This document shows positions 1-9,466 of a stretch of 64,000 bases of DNA, in pieces. A model generated the notes under the pieces. The model ran no database searches and had not been told where the DNA came from. It saw only the letters and a list, made by a program, of their open reading frames with translations. Within the stretch, counting starts at the first letter, position 1. Every line of letters starts with the position of its first letter. The position numbers and the translations under genes were made by a program. Source of the DNA: an uncultured bacterium. GTDB lineage: Bacteria; Oederibacteriota; PGYV01; Palsa-1178. The stretch spans positions 1 to 64,000 of the forward strand of contig CALAOR010000077.1 of assembly GCA_937889595.1 (NCBI GenBank), in the 5' to 3' direction.

Positions 1-500
1 TGATGTCTGCGTCCAGCTGTTTGTAGGTGTAAGCGTGGAACTTAATGTCCACGTAAAGGTCGACGTTGCCGTGTTTGTCGATGTTTTCGTCCAGCTGTTT
101 GTAGGTGTAAGCGTGGAACTTAATGTCCACGTAAAGGTCGGCGTTGCCGAGTTTGTCGATGTCTGCGTCCAGCTGTTTGTAGGTGTAAGCGTGGAACTTA
201 ATGTCCACGTATAGGTCGGCGTTGCCGAATTCGTCGATGTCTGCGTCCAGCTGTTTGTCGGCGTAAGCGTGGAACTTAATGTCCACGTATAGGTCGGCGT
301 TGCCGAGTTTGTCAATGTCTGCGTCCAGCTGTTTGTCGGTGTAAGTGTGGAGCTCAACGTCCACGTGAAGGTCGGCGTTGCCGAGTTTGTCGACGTCTGC
401 GTCCAGCTGTTTGTCGGTGTAAGTGTGGAGCTCAACGTCCACGTGAAGGTCGGCGTTGCCGAGTTCGTCGACGTCTGTGTCCAGCTGTTTGTCGGTGTAG
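1..500. repeat. 78-bp tandem repeat (at least 6.4 copies) encoding a 26-residue Thr-rich unit
   Basis: The block GTCCAGCTGT recurs at 11, 89, 167, 245, 323, 401 and 479, an exact 78-base period. On the coding (minus) strand each unit gives 26 residues rich in Thr, Ser, Pro and Trp, with key motifs TPTFTWT, SSTLTPTNSW and TQTSTNS. Copies differ by a few substitutions and no indels, so the frame is kept. The array runs past the left edge. It forms the extended stalk of the beta-helix protein. Confidence 0.95.
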
Positions 501-3500
501 GCGTTAGAGTGTAAGTCGGCGATATTGTATTTGTCACAGTATACGTCGGCGTGCCGGCAGGCGTATAGGTCTGCGTGGCCGTAAAAGTCGGGGTACCGTT
601 TATGGTAGGCGTGTAAATAAGGGTCTGCGTGGGCGTTATTATAGGAGTATTTGTAGGCGTACCTGCATTCGTAGATGTATATGTCGGCGTAAAAGTCGGG
701 CTGGGCACGAACTCGTAAGCGCCGATGTCAAATATACCTTCCTGCGGCCTTGATACCAGTTCCTTGTCAGTGGCGACCGGGACCGTATTATCACCCGCGT
801 TCCTGCACAACGCAACTCCAGTCAAATGGAAATTGTTCCCTGCGGAATTGATAAACTCAATAAGCGGGTTGACAACCGTGGGAAGCTTTATATTATCAGC
901 GGGTAAAGCCTCGTTTGCCTGTCCAAACGCGTTATAATGAAAATCAATCACATTGCAATTGACGCCAAGGAATATATCATCCGTATTCGATGTAAAAATG
1001 TTGTTCCTCGCGTCCATCCTGCAATCAACTCTGAAACCCGAGGCATTGCCGTGAAGAGTATTGTTATATATTTTTAATATAAAATTCGCCGTACTGGCGC
1101 TGTTATAAATGGCCCAGTTATAACCCCGAAAAATGGAATTTTGAACCCTGTAAGAATTTGCCAGAGTCCCGCCTCCGACCAAACCGGCCTCGCCGCCCGA
1201 CCCCACAAGCTCACACCTGTCGATCACTACATAATCAGGCACCATAGGCGCGGTAGGCGCGTAAACAGTGTCCCCGCCCGAGCTCTGCATGTAAAGATTT
1301 ACCAGGTTCAGGGAAGCAGAGCCAGTGGCATTGTTATAAATAACCTGCGAGCTTCCGGAAGTATGTATAATGCGCAGGTTCCGTATTGTGAGCCCCTGCG
1401 TAACGCCGGTTAGGTACAGGTTCCTGTTGCCGGCATTGCCCGAAGCGAACCAGTTAATCGACGGCGTTGCGCCGCGTATCTCGGATATGTTCTTGTTCAG
1501 CGAAACAGTCTCGGTTACATCTTCCTCAATCTCTATGACGTCGCAATACTGTGTGGATGCTGCGATCGCCGCCGCAATCGTCAGGTACCCGCCGCACAAC
1601 CCGCTCGGGCATACCTTCAGCACCGCGCCGCAGGCAGTTGAGGTCTGCGTGGCCGTAAATGTCGGGGTCCCGTTTATGGTAGGCGTGTAAGTAAGGGTCT
1701 GCGTGGGCGTTATTGTAGGAGTATTTATAGGTGTACCTGCATTCGTAGGCGTATATGTCGGCGTAAAAGTCGGGCTCGGCACGAACTCGTACGCGCCGAT
1801 ATCTTTAGTGCCTTCCTGCGGCCTTGCGGTCCCATCCTTGTCAACCGTGACCGGAACGCTATTGTCCCCGTTGTTCCTGGAAACCGCAGTGCTGTTCAGG
1901 TGAAAATTTGACGCCCCTGCGTTCACGCATTCATTTGCCGCCGTAACGCCGAAATGATTGTTTAAAGGAAGGCCCGCCTCGTTTGCCTGGCCAAAGGAAT
2001 TATAGGTGAACTGCGTCACGGCTCCCGCGCCATTGCCCGGGTTCGGGTCATTGATGTCGTCCGTATTCGAGATGAACAGGTTGTTCTCGAAGGTGACGCC
2101 CACATCGTAATAGACACCTGTCGCGTTGTTGTAAAAGGTGTTATTGTACGCCGTCAGGATATTGGCCGCGGCTGCGTCTATCAGATACATCGCGTAACCT
2201 GTGCCAGTAAAATTCCTGAATACGCAGTTCTCAAAATAATACGTGTTCGCCGTGGTAGCGTTGTAGCTCTGAAGGCCGGTTGCGTTCGCCGAGCCCACAA
2301 GGTCGCAGTTGTACAACATTACCTGGTTTACGACGCCCGGCTGTGACTGGTTTATCACGATGCCTCCGCCGTCATTTTCAAGCGTGCAGTTCACGAAACG
2401 CAGCGACTGCCCCGCGGGGGAACCGTTTATGGTTATCACATCCGAGGATCCGGAGGTGTGCTGTATATAGAGTTTCCTGATATACATGGTCTGGGTAACG
2501 CCGGAGACTACCTTCATGTTAAATCCCCCGGCCCCGCTTCCGGACCCCATCCATTTTCTGCCCGGGACATCGCCCCGTATCTCCGCGATATTCTTCGTTA
2601 TGGTCACGCCCGGTTCCGTGTCATCCTCGACCAGTTCTATCACGTCGCATGAATTCGTCGACGCCGCTATTGCCGCGACAATCGTGGTATACCCTCCGCA
2701 CAGACCGCTCGGGCATACCTTTAATACCGAGCCGCAGGCTGCGGTGTTCGTCGGCGTCACAGTCGGCGTCGGGATTATGGTCTGTGAGGCCGTGGGAGTG
2801 CTGGTCGGCGTTATTGTATTTGTCGGCGTGGGCGGCGGCACGAACTCGTAAGCACCGATGTCGTAGCAGCATTCCTGCGGCCGCGGGGTCCTTATGTAAT
2901 CGTCCGAAATCAACGCCTCGGTCATGCCCGCATTGCGACAAAGAGCCCCGGGCTTCAGCGAAAAGTCTTTTGCCACTAAGTTTGTAATCTCATTTGCCGC
3001 GGTTATCCCGAATATGTTGCCTGCCGGGTAGCCCGAATTGGCTTCAGTGCCGAAAGCGTTGTTCAGGAAATCCGTCTTTTTCATGTTCGCACTCGCGTAA
3101 TTAAGGTCGGCGGCAGGGTTGTTGATAAACATGTTATTGTGTGCGTATACGCCCGTGTTCGTACCGAAAGCGTATGTCGAAAAACCCGCAAAGGTATTAT
3201 TATACAGGCCGTAGACATAGTTGGCGGTGTTACCCGTTCCCTGTATCCCTATTGCGCCGTCGTGGATCAGGCAGTTCTTGAAAGTTATAGCACCCGCAGC
3301 GGTTGGTCCGCCCGCATATACCGTAGACCCGCCCGTGGCGTCCAAGTCGCAGCGCTCAAATAGCATCTGCCCCGAGACCGGTCCCGAGTCGTCAATCAAT
3401 GTGCTTGCTCCTCCGGTGTGGCGTAAAGTTACGTCGTACATGTTCAGTCCAAAGGAAGCCTGCACATTATTCGGGTAAAATGTGGATCCGCTCCCGCTGC

Positions 3501-4434
3501 TATGGTCAATGGTCAGGTCATGGATCCTGACTGTCTGCGTAAGAAAGTTGTGAATGGAAAACGTCCTATGCGCGTTACTGCCGGTGTCGTTCAATACTAT
3601 GGACCTGTTCAATCCCCTTATCTCGGCAATGTTCTGGTTCAGGGAAACCTCTTCGGTAATATTCTGCAGCAGTTCGATCACGTCGCAGGAGTTAGTGGAT
3701 GCCGCAAATGCCGCCGCAAAGCTGGTGTAGGTGGGCGCGTATCCCGGGCAGGAACCGCTCGGGCATACGAACAGAACCGATCCGCAGGTTGTGGCGGTCT
3801 GTGTCGCCGTAAAAGTTGGCGTTAATGTAATGGTGGGAGTTATAGTTGGGGTAACAGTCGACGTAAAAGGTATATATGTTATTTCCAGCCAGGCATAGTC
3901 CACGTAAGCCATTGTAAAATCCTGGGTGCCGTTTCGTGTCGGCCTTATCTGGCCGCAGATCGAATTTACTTCCGCCCATGTCCACGAACCGTAAAGCAAC
4001 GTCAAATCCACGGAAGAAGTTATATCCGTGGCGCTCATTGCAATCGCAGAGTAATCAACCGACGCATTGCATGTCCATGTGTTGGCGGTGCAAGCCCAGC
4101 TGCCGACCACGCCGAGGTTGTTGCTCACATTTATCCCCAAAAAATCGTTGCCGGGGATGTCCGCGTGCTGAATAAACTTGAAAGACACGTTTGTTATGAC
4201 GCCGATATCCACGGGCTGGCTCGCAAATTGCATGACAACAAACCGCGCGTTGATTGCGGTAGTGGCGTAAATCCCGTCACTCGCGTTTATGTTCGTTGGA
4301 TTTGTCATGTTGGAAGTAAGCCCGGGTATGCCTTCCGTGCATGGTAGTAAAAGTGTAGCGGCATGAACAGGATAGATTCCTGACGCGAAAAAAATCAGCG
4401 GTGTGATTACTTTTTTTAAAATACTTTTGAGCAC
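1..4434 (-). CDS. Giant secreted beta-helix repeat surface protein, 3' end beyond window
   Basis: An open frame of 1478 codons runs from a GTG start to the left edge without a stop, so the C-terminus is missing. An AGAGGA ribosome site lies 7 bases before the GTG, and the first ~27 residues form a Sec signal peptide ending near HAA. After an N-terminal region of about 170 residues come three homologous modules of about 300 residues. Each opens with CGxVLxVCPSG, has an Asn-rich right-handed parallel beta-helix body (NNTF, NNIF turns) and closes with RPQE-(x4)-DIGAYEFVP. Modules are joined by Pro/Thr linkers (TPTxTPT). The tail becomes a perfect-period Thr-rich repeat. Function is unknown; an extracellular adhesin or carbohydrate-associated beta-helix protein is the likely class. 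Exported Thr-rich linkers suggest O-glycosylation. The architecture is seen directly; the role is inference. Confidence 0.85.
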   Translation of the reverse strand, partial: MLKSILKKVITPLIFFASGIYPVHAATLLLPCTEGIPGLTSNMTNPTNINASDGIYATTAINARFVVMQFASQPVDIGVITNVSFKFIQHADIPGNDFLGINVSNNLGVVGSWACTANTWTCNASVDYSAIAMSATDITSSVDLTLLYGSWTWAEVNSICGQIRPTRNGTQDFTMAYVDYAWLEITYIPFTSTVTPTITPTITLTPTFTATQTATTCGSVLFVCPSGSCPGYAPTYTSFAAAFAASTNSCDVIELLQNITEEVSLNQNIAEIRGLNRSIVLNDTGSNAHRTFSIHNFLTQTVRIHDLTIDHSSGSGSTFYPNNVQASFGLNMYDVTLRHTGGASTLIDDSGPVSGQMLFERCDLDATGGSTVYAGGPTAAGAITFKNCLIHDGAIGIQGTGNTANYVYGLYNNTFAGFSTYAFGTNTGVYAHNNMFINNPAADLNYASANMKKTDFLNNAFGTEANSGYPAGNIFGITAANEITNLVAKDFSLKPGALCRNAGMTEALISDDYIRTPRPQECCYDIGAYEFVPPPTPTNTITPTSTPTASQTIIPTPTVTPTNTAACGSVLKVCPSGLCGGYTTIVAAIAASTNSCDVIELVEDDTEPGVTITKNIAEIRGDVPGRKWMGSGSGAGGFNMKVVSGVTQTMYIRKLYIQHTSGSSDVITINGSPAGQSLRFVNCTLENDGGGIVINQSQPGVVNQVMLYNCDLVGSANATGLQSYNATTANTYYFENCVFRNFTGTGYAMYLIDAAAANILTAYNNTFYNNATGVYYDVGVTFENNLFISNTDDINDPNPGNGAGAVTQFTYNSFGQANEAGLPLNNHFGVTAANECVNAGASNFHLNSTAVSRNNGDNSVPVTVDKDGTARPQEGTKDIGAYEFVPSPTFTPTYTPTNAGTPINTPTITPTQTLTYTPTINGTPTFTATQTSTACGAVLKVCPSGLCGGYLTIAAAIAASTQYCDVIEIEEDVTETVSLNKNISEIRGATPSINWFASGNAGNRNLYLTGVTQGLTIRNLRIIHTSGSSQVIYNNATGSASLNLVNLYMQSSGGDTVYAPTAPMVPDYVVIDRCELVGSGGEAGLVGGGTLANSYRVQNSIFRGYNWAIYNSASTANFILKIYNNTLHGNASGFRVDCRMDARNNIFTSNTDDIFLGVNCNVIDFHYNAFGQANEALPADNIKLPTVVNPLIEFINSAGNNFHLTGVALCRNAGDNTVPVATDKELVSRPQEGIFDIGAYEFVPSPTFTPTYTSTNAGTPTNTPIITPTQTLIYTPTINGTPTFTATQTYTPAGTPTYTVTNTISPTYTLTPTPTNSWTQTSTNSATPTFTWTLSSTLTPTNSWTQTSTNSATPTFTWTLSSTLTPTNSWTQTLTNSATPTYTWTLSSTLTPTNSWTQTSTNSATPTYTWTLSSTLTPTNSWTQTSTNSATPTFTWTLSSTLTPTNSWTKTSTNTATSTFTWTLSSTLTPTNSWTQTS

Positions 4435-4929
4435 ACTTTTTTCCTCTATTTATAGTATTTAATCCGCTTTCATCGTATATACAATTATATACGCTAAATT
4501 GCCTTATTTCAAGTATTTTGGCTGATATTTTGAACTATATTTGTTTTTCCAACAATTCCAGAATAATTCTTTAAAATATGACATATTTTTATATTTTGAT
4601 TTTTTCAATATTTTGAATTTATCGAAAATTAGATAATACTGCAATAAATTAAATCAGATTGGAAATCCAATTATTTTCAGCCAACAAAATATGGGGTTTT
4701 ATTGTGGCCATGCTCAGGTTAAAATGAACCGTATCCATGTTTCATTATGTGGCATAATATTTTCTTATAGCGGCATAATGTATAGACAATTTTGCTTGAA
4801 AATTATAATAAATTGCAATCTATGAAACATCTATTTTGAGACTGTCGGAAACCCTATAAAACCATGAAATTCTTTATCGTGTTCGGTGCGGATGAAATTT
4901 GTTTATGGCCTGAGCGCCACTAAAAATAT
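4435..4929. other. AT-rich intergenic spacer
   Basis: About 495 bases without a supportable gene on either strand. It holds the promoter of the beta-helix gene near its left side. The remainder is AT-rich with no obvious hairpin or repeat family; nothing else was recognised. Confidence 0.6.
4484..4512 (-). promoter_or_regulatory. Predicted sigma-70 promoter of the beta-helix protein gene
   Basis: On the minus strand TTGAAA (4512-4507) and TATAAT (4489-4484) are separated by exactly 17 bases. They lie about 50 bases upstream of the GTG start in an AT-rich spacer. The match is by eye to the canonical consensus. Confidence 0.6.
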
Positions 4930-6075
4930 TTAAACAGTATCAGGAAATATTGCTTTAAATACCGTACCCTTTCCTTCACCTTCTGATTCTGCCCAAACAA
5001 AACCTTTATGGGCTTCCACTATCCCCTTGACTATAGCAAGCCCCAGCCCCATGCCTTTGTGTTTCCCGGCATCCTCGGTTTTCACCTGGAAATATTTCCC
5101 GAATATCATTTCAACAAATTCTTTTTTAATACCACGTCCGCAGTCCCGTACATAAAGCATAGTATATGGTTCATTGCGCATTGCTTTTTCGATAACGCCA
5201 TTTTTTATCGCATCAGCGCCCGGTTTGACCTTGAGCGTTCCAATTTCTATGGCCTGATTTTCACTGGAAAATTTAGCAGCATTATTTATCAGGTTTATGA
5301 TAACCTGTATTATCCTGTTTTCATCGCCAAACATTGTCAATGCGGGAGACGAGTAGAATTTGACAAGCCTGAGCTTTTTTGCAGATAGATCATAGGCTGT
5401 TAATTCCGCGGCCATATCCACCGAACGATTGATGTCAAAACTGTATTTGACAACGCCGAATGTGCCGGACTCCATTTTTGATGCGTCCCTTAGTTCTTCT
5501 ATCATACTCAGCAGCCTTTCATGCCCTGTCTTTGCGATGTTAAGAAGTTCCTTTTGAGCGTCAGTCAAGCCTGCTGACATATTGCCGGCAATAAGCGCCA
5601 GCGCACCTTTTGCCGAAGTCAGCGGACTTTTTAGTTCATGATATACCATGCCAATATATCCATGCCTTAACTCTTCGGATTTTTTTAACTTCTCCACCGT
5701 TATTTCCAGTTCTCCCACGATTTCTGAAAGCTTCTTTTGCAGCGCAAGTTGTTCACCGTTGTCGCTTGCGGTAACAATAAAACCGTTTTTTTGCCCTTTG
5801 GCACTGAATGTTGAAAAAGACATGACAACAGCTATATAGGAACCGTTTTTCATCTTGAATTCCGCAGGTATGCTTTTGTTTGGCTCCACATTTTCGAATT
5901 TTTCAGGGAATGTCTGGCAGACCATATTTATAGGCTTGTTCAGCAGTTCGGGTTCTTTGTATCCCAGGACATCAAGCGCGGCAGTGTTTATAAAAAGTAT
6001 TTTGCCTTCCATATCAAGAAGTATTATAAACTCGTTCATCTGCAGTAATATATCATTCGCTGCTATTTCGTTCAT
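4930..6075 (-). CDS. PAS-domain sensor histidine kinase
   Basis: Cytoplasmic two-component sensor of 381 residues with no membrane segment. An N-terminal PAS domain (about residues 5-110, FIILLDMEGKILFIN) is followed by a short coiled segment. The HisKA box is YHELKSPLT, with the phospho-accepting His near residue 143. The HATPase domain has an N box (NLINNAAKFS), a G1 box (RDCGRGI) and a G2 box (KGMGLGLAIV). The ATG at 6075 was chosen because AAAGGGG lies 6-7 bases upstream; an in-frame TTG 16 codons earlier has no such site. No response regulator gene adjoins it, so its partner lies elsewhere. It follows the LysM gene by 65 bases and is probably co-transcribed. The signal sensed by the PAS domain cannot be told. 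Confidence 0.93.
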   Translation of the reverse strand: MNEIAANDILLQMNEFIILLDMEGKILFINTAALDVLGYKEPELLNKPINMVCQTFPEKFENVEPNKSIPAEFKMKNGSYIAVVMSFSTFSAKGQKNGFIVTASDNGEQLALQKKLSEIVGELEITVEKLKKSEELRHGYIGMVYHELKSPLTSAKGALALIAGNMSAGLTDAQKELLNIAKTGHERLLSMIEELRDASKMESGTFGVVKYSFDINRSVDMAAELTAYDLSAKKLRLVKFYSSPALTMFGDENRIIQVIINLINNAAKFSSENQAIEIGTLKVKPGADAIKNGVIEKAMRNEPYTMLYVRDCGRGIKKEFVEMIFGKYFQVKTEDAGKHKGMGLGLAIVKGIVEAHKGFVWAESEGEGKGTVFKAIFPDTV

Positions 6076-6140
6076 CTTTTGCCCCTTTAAAAACTTTATA
6101 TAATTCTTATGATACTGCCCCAAATACTTCTTTCAGTCCT

Positions 6141-6902
6141 CTATCCTGCCTGCCCGTCCCTGCCCGATCCGATAAAGCCGCTCCCGCTTCCGGGCTGCTG
6201 CGGCCCGTTTTCTTTGGAGAGTGTTTCCATTTTTTTCTTAAGCTTTAAAAACCTTCTCTTTTGCCTGTAGGCTTCGTTAGCAAAATAAAAAACTATCATC
6301 CCGACTATTATGGCAAGCATTAAAATGACCGCCGCTGTCATGTAATCAAGCTGGCAGCTGTTCTCTTCAGGTATGGTGACCGTTATTTCCCTGACCACGG
6401 TGACGGTCCTGACAGTCGGCTTTATGTTCTGCACGGCTGTATTAGCGGCTGTATTATTTGATGCGGCCGCCGCTTTATTTAATTCAAGGGAATAAGCCGG
6501 GTTTGACTTTGACTTGTCCAGCCCTTTGGAAGACACCGCGCCTGTGTCCTTCACGCCGGGCGACGGCCAGTTCATATCCAGTGCTTTTTGTATAGCCTCA
6601 TCTTTCTCTGTTCCGCTTATGTTTGAAGGTATTATGAGTTTCTGGCCTTCAACGAGGAGTTTGTAATCATATAATATGTCCCTGTTTGCGTAATAAATAA
6701 TGGGCCAGAGCCTTTTATCCCCGTAAATATCCTTTTTTGCCGCTATTTCATAAAGTATGTCGCCTTCCTTTACTAAGTAGACCTTCGGTTTCATGTAAAC
6801 GGACGAGTCCGCGCTTTTCGCGGAAAAAATAAACGCGGGCAAAAAAATGTTTGCGGTAACAAACATAAACAACAGCGCTGCTTTAACGTTGCTTTTTTCC
6901 AT
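6141..6902 (-). CDS. LysM-domain membrane protein
   Basis: Protein of 253 residues from the chosen ATG. A signal peptide or anchor (residues ~8-30) is followed by a LysM domain (about 43-95: YLVKEGDILYEIA to GQKLIIP), which in this family binds peptidoglycan or related GlcNAc polymers. An Ala/Asn-rich linker and a Thr/Val-rich stretch lead to a transmembrane segment (about 190-210, AAVILMLAIIVGMIVFYF). The C-terminal tail is charged and probably cytoplasmic. The start is uncertain: upstream in-frame TTG and ATG codons would add up to 33 residues, but only the chosen start places the hydrophobic signal at the N-terminus. It lies just upstream of the histidine kinase and could be part of an envelope-sensing pair (inference). 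Confidence 0.75.
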   Translation of the reverse strand: MEKSNVKAALLFMFVTANIFLPAFIFSAKSADSSVYMKPKVYLVKEGDILYEIAAKKDIYGDKRLWPIIYYANRDILYDYKLLVEGQKLIIPSNISGTEKDEAIQKALDMNWPSPGVKDTGAVSSKGLDKSKSNPAYSLELNKAAAASNNTAANTAVQNIKPTVRTVTVVREITVTIPEENSCQLDYMTAAVILMLAIIVGMIVFYFANEAYRQKRRFLKLKKKMETLSKENGPQQPGSGSGFIGSGRDGQAG

Positions 6903-7049
6903 GCCTGTATCCGGGCTGATATTTTTCATGTTATATTTACTATACATCAATTCGGGGGATTTTGCAAGACTCGGGTTCCAGAGCTTTTTATTATCGTACA
7001 AGTTAAGGTATTTTGAGGCCGAGTGCGCGGCAGGCAGGTGCGCAAATTA

Positions 7050-7085
7050 AAAATCCCGTCTGCAGTTAAGCAGCCGGGCTTTTTA
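7050..7085 (-). terminator. Rho-independent terminator after the two-domain lipoprotein gene
   Basis: CCCG-T-CTGC pairs with GCAG-C-CGGG around a six-base loop. On the minus strand the stem is followed by a run of T. It sits 15 bases after the stop of the lipoprotein gene and separates it from the LysM gene. Confidence 0.75.
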
Positions 7086-7099
7086 ATTTGTTTAATTTA

Positions 7100-8098
7100 T
7101 TACTCTGTGCCCAGGCTAAAGTTCATATAAGTTGTCGGGCTGTAATTTATCGAGGTGCCGGCCGCCGGAGGATTAACTCCGCTTCCGCCGTAATAACCCA
7201 GATAATCTCCGGCTGGCGTAGATAAATTATTCATGTCATTCACGATTTGGGAATTGTTATTCACGTCGACAAAACCATATAAATAATATGTGCCGGGAAT
7301 AACCACACATGTTGAGTAATTATATGTCGTTGAAGAACCAAGTACATCATAAAAGGTATTATTACTACCCCCACCGTTTCCTTTTGTTGTCCCGCTTATC
7401 TCTATTGCAATTATTTTCCCCGGCTGCGCATAAGGCAATGTAATTGTTCCCTGCAGGTTTGCAGGTGCGACACCCATCTGTATGCTGATCCCGGACGCCG
7501 GTGAATTAAACACCGGGCCAGGATTCGGCCATACGGCTGATCCGTTCTCGCCCATATAGTCGCCCGGCCTCGGCCAGCCGTTCGAGCCGCAAATATTTCC
7601 TAATACATCCGGACCCGTGGCATTTACCAGCGCTACTATGCCATAGTTCGTACCTGGATTTACGTACATGGAGAATGGCACGCTTGTGCCTGCCGGGCAT
7701 ATCCCTGTATCTTTCGACACCCAATTACCCATCTGTCCGGTATATACAGCCACCCAGTAATATTGGCCCTGCTGGCTTGCCGGCAATGTTAGTGTACCTG
7801 ACACATTATCCGCAGTATGTGTAGATGCCGGCTGCGGCGTTTCTGTGACTATTGCATTCGCTGTTTGCTGCGCCTGCTGCGTCGCTGTTTGTTGCGCCTG
7901 TTCCGTGGCTGTTGCCTGTGCCGACGGGCCGGCTGTCTGCAAAGAAACAGCTGTTTGTGTCATAACGATGAGTTCTGTGGCGGTCATATTGGCCGTAGGT
8001 GTGTCAGTTGAAGCGGGTGAAGCGGGCGAATTTTTCTTACAGCCGAACATCATAATAATTACAGCAATTACAAGTACCGGAATTAAACCTTTTTTCAT
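7100..8098 (-). CDS. Outer-surface lipoprotein with Thr/Gln/Ala-rich linker and two related beta domains
   Basis: A 332-residue lipoprotein. The signal peptide ends in a lipobox (MMFGC, Cys20). It is followed by a Thr/Ala/Gln-rich linker (about 24-95) containing repeated TEQAQQTATQQAQQTA-type units. The rest appears to be two similar beta-rich domains of ~110 residues, each opening with GT(L/I)TLP and running through a (YWVAVYTG / IIAIEIS) strand and a PG(T)xY motif. The second domain carries GDYLGYYGG, echoing GDYMGENG in the first. Function was not recognised. AAAGGAGG lies 5 bases before the ATG. It has its own terminator and looks monocistronic. Confidence 0.8.
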   Translation of the reverse strand: MKKGLIPVLVIAVIIMMFGCKKNSPASPASTDTPTANMTATELIVMTQTAVSLQTAGPSAQATATEQAQQTATQQAQQTANAIVTETPQPASTHTADNVSGTLTLPASQQGQYYWVAVYTGQMGNWVSKDTGICPAGTSVPFSMYVNPGTNYGIVALVNATGPDVLGNICGSNGWPRPGDYMGENGSAVWPNPGPVFNSPASGISIQMGVAPANLQGTITLPYAQPGKIIAIEISGTTKGNGGGSNNTFYDVLGSSTTYNYSTCVVIPGTYYLYGFVDVNNNSQIVNDMNNLSTPAGDYLGYYGGSGVNPPAAGTSINYSPTTYMNFSLGTE

Positions 8099-8252
8099 GT
8101 AATCCTCCTTTGGTTTTAATCCTACTCAATTGGTAGTATTAAGTGTACTCTATACCATGCGAAAAATTAAGTAATTATGAAATATTGAATTGTTAATTAT
8201 TTTGTTAAAAAAATACGGAACAAAATCAGGACAAAATAATACGGTTATGTGA

Positions 8253-8354
8253 TTAAGTTTTAGGTTTATCCATCCTATGTTGAATTTTCGGCACATCGAT
8301 GTTTAAAAACATATTGGGGCCACTGTAACGCATGATTTGACGCACCGGTTCCAT
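8253..8354 (-). pseudogene. 3' remnant of a YgbA-like gene
   Basis: A 33-codon frame reads VRQIMRYSGPNMFLN, then HRMDKPKT and a stop. This matches the last third of the YgbA-like protein encoded at 24886-25200 (VRQIMRYSGPRMLLN, HMLDKPG and a stop). An in-frame stop lies just before the matching segment and the Cys-rich N-terminal two thirds are absent. It is therefore a decayed duplicate. The rest of the 8099-8510 spacer shows only an AT-rich upstream region for the lipoprotein gene. Confidence 0.75.
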
Positions 8355-8510
8355 TTACACGGTCTTATACCTGGTTAATAGTGTATAATTACGTTTTGCA
8401 TAAGGTCACTTTCATCAACGATTAGCTCGACTTGACGTGGAGCCTTGGGAGGCTGTAGTCTGGATCTCGCTTTCCTGCCCGGATAGGATTTTTGATCAAA
8501 GCCGGCGGTT

Positions 8511-9227
8511 TTAAGGCTGGTAATAAACGGTCAGCCTTGGAGGGAACGTGTAGTTGCTCCTGTTGAAATATATAGAGTTTTGGTCTGTTGTTTCGTTTTC
8601 CGCTATGAGTATGAGCCCGTAGTTTGTTGCCGGTGTGTTTAACCATTTTTGTACTATCGCCGCGTTCAGGGTCAGGACGCCATAGCCCGGGGATGTGACC
8701 GTTATAGCGTCAGAAACAGGGGTCGGATCATAATCACCGCCAGCCGTGGTCCAGCCGGCTGCGCCGTAATCATTCCAGCATGCATAGCCTGCCTGGGCGG
8801 CCACGCAATTGGTTCCCAGAGCCCACGCGTGCGTCAATTCGTAAGCTTTGAAAGTTATGGTGCCGTATACCTGGTCGATATTCAGGATAAGCTTGGCGCC
8901 CGTGACTGTGGGTATAGGGACCAGATAACTTCCCAAATCAAACCTGATCAGGGACCTTGCTTTTCCCATGCTATAAGTAGTGTCATATCCCACCCCGTCA
9001 TCAGAGCACCCGCTGCCATAAACAAAGGTCGGGGTAAGCGAAGCGATCCCCGCGTCGGTCTCGCCCGCATAAGAAGTGTTCGGAAAAGCCAAGTCCTGAA
9101 AATAAATGCTCATTGAACCAACCGGTCCTGTCGGCCCGGCACTGCCCTTATCACCTTTGCATGAAACAAGAACAAACGATAAAACAGCGGACAATAACAA
9201 CACGGTCAAAGCGGTAATTTTTTTCAT
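8511..9227 (-). CDS. DNRLRE-type lipoprotein
   Basis: A 238-residue lipoprotein with a lipobox ending at Cys23 (VLVSC). A short collagen-like stretch (GDKGSAGPTGPVG) follows. The rest is a single beta-sandwich of the DNRLRE/CBM96-like type: SLIRFDLGSYL, then GAKLILNI, then VQKWLNTPATNYGLILIAE and a final FPPRLTVYY strand are the family's usual landmarks. In this family the domain is found in secreted carbohydrate-associated and structural proteins. No catalytic domain is attached. It stands alone between spacers. The assignment rests on motif recognition, so the fold is likely but the ligand is unknown. Confidence 0.75.
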   Translation of the reverse strand: MKKITALTVLLLSAVLSFVLVSCKGDKGSAGPTGPVGSMSIYFQDLAFPNTSYAGETDAGIASLTPTFVYGSGCSDDGVGYDTTYSMGKARSLIRFDLGSYLVPIPTVTGAKLILNIDQVYGTITFKAYELTHAWALGTNCVAAQAGYACWNDYGAAGWTTAGGDYDPTPVSDAITVTSPGYGVLTLNAAIVQKWLNTPATNYGLILIAENETTDQNSIYFNRSNYTFPPRLTVYYQP

Positions 9228-9386
9228 TTTTCCTCCCGACTTTTTATAATTAAAATAAATTTATTTTAATTGCTACCACAAGGATAGTAATTAATTATAT
9301 GTTAATATTCGATTTTATACAACATAAAATAAAATATCGTGCCGGTCGAGCAGGCGCAGGCACAGTTTTTTCAAGTGGGCAGGACT

Positions 9387-9466
9387 TAAACCTGATACCT
9401 GACAAATTCTTTTTGTATTCACAGATAAATCATCAGGTATCATGTTAAGAGCTGACCCCTTCTGCT
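9387..9466. repeat. Dispersed ~80-bp repeat, family A copy 1
   Basis: It shares a near-identical ~80-base sequence with 13777-13857 (CCTGATACCTGACAAATTC, GTATTCACAGA, AAATCATCAGGTATCA, CCTTCTGCT). TGATACCTGA and TCAGGTATCA are inverted arms about 28 bases apart. This copy overlaps the end of the GH43 gene and supplies its last codons and stop. Confidence 0.85.

Noticed and set aside
2621-3985. Short minus-strand frames in other phases inside the beta-helix gene
   Set aside because: They are shadows of the long 1478-codon frame, which explains the codon pattern, signal peptide and repeats.
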